This document shows positions 62,351-64,000 of a stretch of DNA of 64,000 nt, one piece after another. This DNA is from Candidatus Flexifilum breve (lineage in GTDB: Bacteria > Chloroflexota > Anaerolineae > Aggregatilineales > Phototrophicaceae): contig JADKGC010000013.1 of NCBI GenBank assembly GCA_016717205.1, forward strand, positions 1 through 64,000. The letters are read 5' to 3'. The notes under the pieces were generated by a model. It was not told where the DNA came from. It ran no database searches and worked only from the letters and a program-made list of their open reading frames with translations. A program made the translations under genes and the position numbers. The stretch's first letter is position 1; every line of letters begins with the position of its first letter.

Positions 62351-63349
62351 ATGAGCCGTTTGCACCATGTCAATATTGCGCATTCCGAGACAATTGGACG
62401 CGCGCTGCGCCTCGACACTATCGAGACGATTGGCGTGAGCAGTCAGACGTTGGCGGAAGAAGCGATAATCGAAGGGCAGGCCGCATTGGCCGCGGCACTG
62501 ATCCGCTACTACCACACAGAAATGCGCATCATGCATAACATCATGCGCACGTGGATTCAGGACACGATTCGTTACATCATCGTGAAATCCGGCTCGGGCG
62601 ATAATCCGGCGACGATTGCCGCCGCAGGCATCATGCGCACCTTCGACCAATATCCCATCGGCGAAACCGAACGCGATCAGGCGGTCAGCGCCTTGGATCG
62701 CGGTGACATGGCCAATGCGCGGTTCTGGTTGGAGCGCATGCGCCTCGCCTTTCTCAATGTCCACGACATTCTTGTCGCGTGGATGCAAAATCTGCTTACA
62801 TTCATTGCGCAGGAGTACCAGGAGCCTGCCGTGCTGGAGACGATTTTGCACACGCATCAGGATATCTGGGGCGACCGCTACGCCGCCTGGGATCGCATGA
62901 CGCCATGGGAGAAGGTCGCGCTCACCGTCGAAGGCATGCGCGGCGGACATTTCAGCGGAATCCAGCGGCGCGGCGATGTCATCGTCGAAGATCAGGGCGA
63001 CCGCTACATGGTGGCGTTTGACCCATGTGGCAGCGGCGGCGTGCTGCGGCGCGGCGATCCGGAGACCGGGCGCGCGCCGATCAATGTGATGCTGCACGGC
63101 GTCAACGAGGAAGCGCACTTGTGGACGTGGCAGAAGACCGGCGTTCATTGGTACTGCTCGCACTGTGCCATCGCGATGGAATGGCTGCCGGGACGGACGC
63201 GCGGCTATCTGCTGCGCCCACTCGATCACACGCTGGATCACGGCGCGCCCTGTCCGTGGTACATCTATAAAGAAGATCGACTGATCCGCGACTACCACTA
63301 TCCGCGTACCGGACAAACCAAACCTATCGAACCCACTGCCCAAGGATAA
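62351..63349 (+). CDS. Uncharacterised protein with Cys-rich C-terminal region
   Basis: A 332-residue protein with no function known to me. The first half (about 1-200) is helical, with TMRTWIQDT-like amphipathic segments. The second half has AFDPCGSGGVLRRG, WTWQKTGVHWYCSHCAIAM, and CPWYIYKEDRLIRDYHYP. The YCSHC and DPCGSGG elements, with several His, could bind a metal ion. I recall similar proteins being adjacent to MetE-like or UroD-like genes, and a MetE-like gene follows 8 bases downstream. It could be a cofactor-binding subunit of a methyl-transfer or lyase system; this is inference. Confidence 0.7.
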   Translation: MSRLHHVNIAHSETIGRALRLDTIETIGVSSQTLAEEAIIEGQAALAAALIRYYHTEMRIMHNIMRTWIQDTIRYIIVKSGSGDNPATIAAAGIMRTFDQYPIGETERDQAVSALDRGDMANARFWLERMRLAFLNVHDILVAWMQNLLTFIAQEYQEPAVLETILHTHQDIWGDRYAAWDRMTPWEKVALTVEGMRGGHFSGIQRRGDVIVEDQGDRYMVAFDPCGSGGVLRRGDPETGRAPINVMLHGVNEEAHLWTWQKTGVHWYCSHCAIAMEWLPGRTRGYLLRPLDHTLDHGAPCPWYIYKEDRLIRDYHYPRTGQTKPIEPTAQG

Positions 63350-63357
63350 AAAAGCTT

Positions 63358-64000
63358 ATGTATCTCTACCAAAATATGCCCTTGCTGCCGACGCAAGTGA
63401 TTGGCAGTTACGGTACGCCCGGTTGGTTATTTGTCGTGCGCGAAGCGATGAAACGCGGCGACATGGGATCAGTCGACATACGCGAAGCCTTTGACGACGC
63501 GACCAACCTCGCCATCATGGAGCAGGAAGAAGCGGGCGTCGATGTCATCAGCGATGGTGAAATGCGACGCTTTAATTTCCTCGTTGGCTTCTACGACTCG
63601 ATCAAAGGGTTAGAGAAGATCCCGTGGGAGCGCCAGTTGGGCTACCCGGGGCCGGATATGATCGATGCGTTCCGCGCAATTGGCGAACTCAGCACGCCGG
63701 ACGGGTTAGGCCTGCCGGAAGAACTCGCGTATGCCCGCAAGCGCACGAGCAAACCGCTCGTGACGCCGCTCGGCGGTCCGGTGACGTTCGCGTTTCGCAT
63801 CAACCCGGGGCGCGTTTACGGCAGCAAGAACGAGATCGCCTGGGCGCTCGCGCCGATCATCAACGCGGAACTCAAACGCGCAGTCGCCGCCGGGGCGACG
63901 CACATCCAGCTCGACGAGCCATCCGCGATTGACGATTTTGTGCCGCTGCCCGACTTCGTGGAGATGTTCAACCGCTGCGTCGAAGGCCTGGGCGTGACCA
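63358..64000 (+). CDS. MetE C-terminal-domain-like (cobalamin-independent methionine synthase II family) protein, 3' end outside window
   Basis: The frame is open from ATG 63358 to the last base (214 codons seen). The start LPTQVIGSYGTPGWL, the EQEEAGVDVISDGEMRRFNF segment and THIQLDEPS match the zinc-dependent MetE C-terminal barrel. AAGGAT lies about 10 bases upstream. No N-terminal MetE domain is present, so it is a short MetE-like protein. Such proteins are often catabolic rather than methionine makers. The zinc-ligand His/Cys residues would lie partly beyond the window. Confidence 0.88.
   Translation, partial: MYLYQNMPLLPTQVIGSYGTPGWLFVVREAMKRGDMGSVDIREAFDDATNLAIMEQEEAGVDVISDGEMRRFNFLVGFYDSIKGLEKIPWERQLGYPGPDMIDAFRAIGELSTPDGLGLPEELAYARKRTSKPLVTPLGGPVTFAFRINPGRVYGSKNEIAWALAPIINAELKRAVAAGATHIQLDEPSAIDDFVPLPDFVEMFNRCVEGLGVT

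Noticed and set aside
61994..63343. A 449-codon open frame on the - strand
   Set aside because: It is antisense to the SDR and Cys-rich protein genes, with no domain and no start signal.

Overview
The window reads as a high-GC bacterial chromosome segment. The organism is most likely a member of the Chloroflexota (Anaerolineae-like). This is an inference from gene content and style: many MalFGK-type sugar ABC systems, an XPB helicase/Bax1-type nuclease pair, a Ser/Thr kinase fused to a formylglycine-generating-enzyme-like domain, TadE/TadG proteins, thrombospondin-type-3 calcium repeats, and short dispersed hairpins beginning GTAGGG or ending CCCTAC. No rRNA, tRNA, CRISPR array, transposase or phage gene was recognised.

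Layout. (1) 1-8.55 kb, + strand: the end of a sugar-uptake and catabolism operon with two ABC ATPases, two TIM-barrel epimerases/isomerases, a Gfo/Idh/MocA dehydrogenase, a membrane protein, and a UPF0261 / YjbR / PEP-hydrolase-like trio. (2) 9.0-10.96 kb: GTP-type PEP carboxykinase with a clear terminator. (3) 11-13.4 kb, - strand: a ThDP-dependent lyase and an orphan ModB-like permease. (4) 13.5-20.7 kb: XPB helicase and DUF790 nuclease genes broken by frameshifts, a dual-cNMP patatin esterase, and an Hsp70-like protein with a GyrA-CTD-like tail. Seven frame breaks fall within 4.5 kb here, mostly at short homopolymers or GC runs. (5) 20.8-26.7 kb: RidA, LLM flavin oxidoreductase, Old Yellow Enzyme, dienelactone hydrolase, amidohydrolase, an APH-like kinase and a small orphan gene. 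(6) 26.8-29 kb: a class II terpene cyclase (DIDDTA) followed 16 bp later by a HAD phosphatase, the most promising uncharacterised pathway in the window. (7) 29-36.1 kb: VIT/VWA protein, kinase-FGE fusion, secreted 5'-nucleotidase, NAD-dependent epimerase. (8) 36.2-41.7 kb: three TadE/G-type pilin-like proteins, one carrying a long Ca-binding repeat region and a Calx-beta domain.

(9) 41.9-48 kb: a LacI-controlled glycan operon (regulator, binding protein, GH30 hydrolase, two permeases). LacI operators lie just downstream of both the regulator and the transporter -10 elements. (10) 48.1-64 kb: a divergent pair of operons around a GntR regulator. Leftwards are two binding proteins (one without a signal peptide), two permeases, a 4-OT-like tautomerase, E2-E1alpha-E1beta of a 2-oxoacid dehydrogenase (no E3), rhamnose mutarotase and an isomerase. 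Rightwards are a fumarase-superfamily lyase, a lactonase-like amidohydrolase, a Gfo/Idh dehydrogenase, an SDR, an uncharacterised Cys-rich protein and a MetE-like protein cut by the window end. Together regions 9 and 10 look like uptake and oxidative, non-phosphorylating breakdown of plant-type sugars or sugar acids; the exact substrates are not decided by the sequence.
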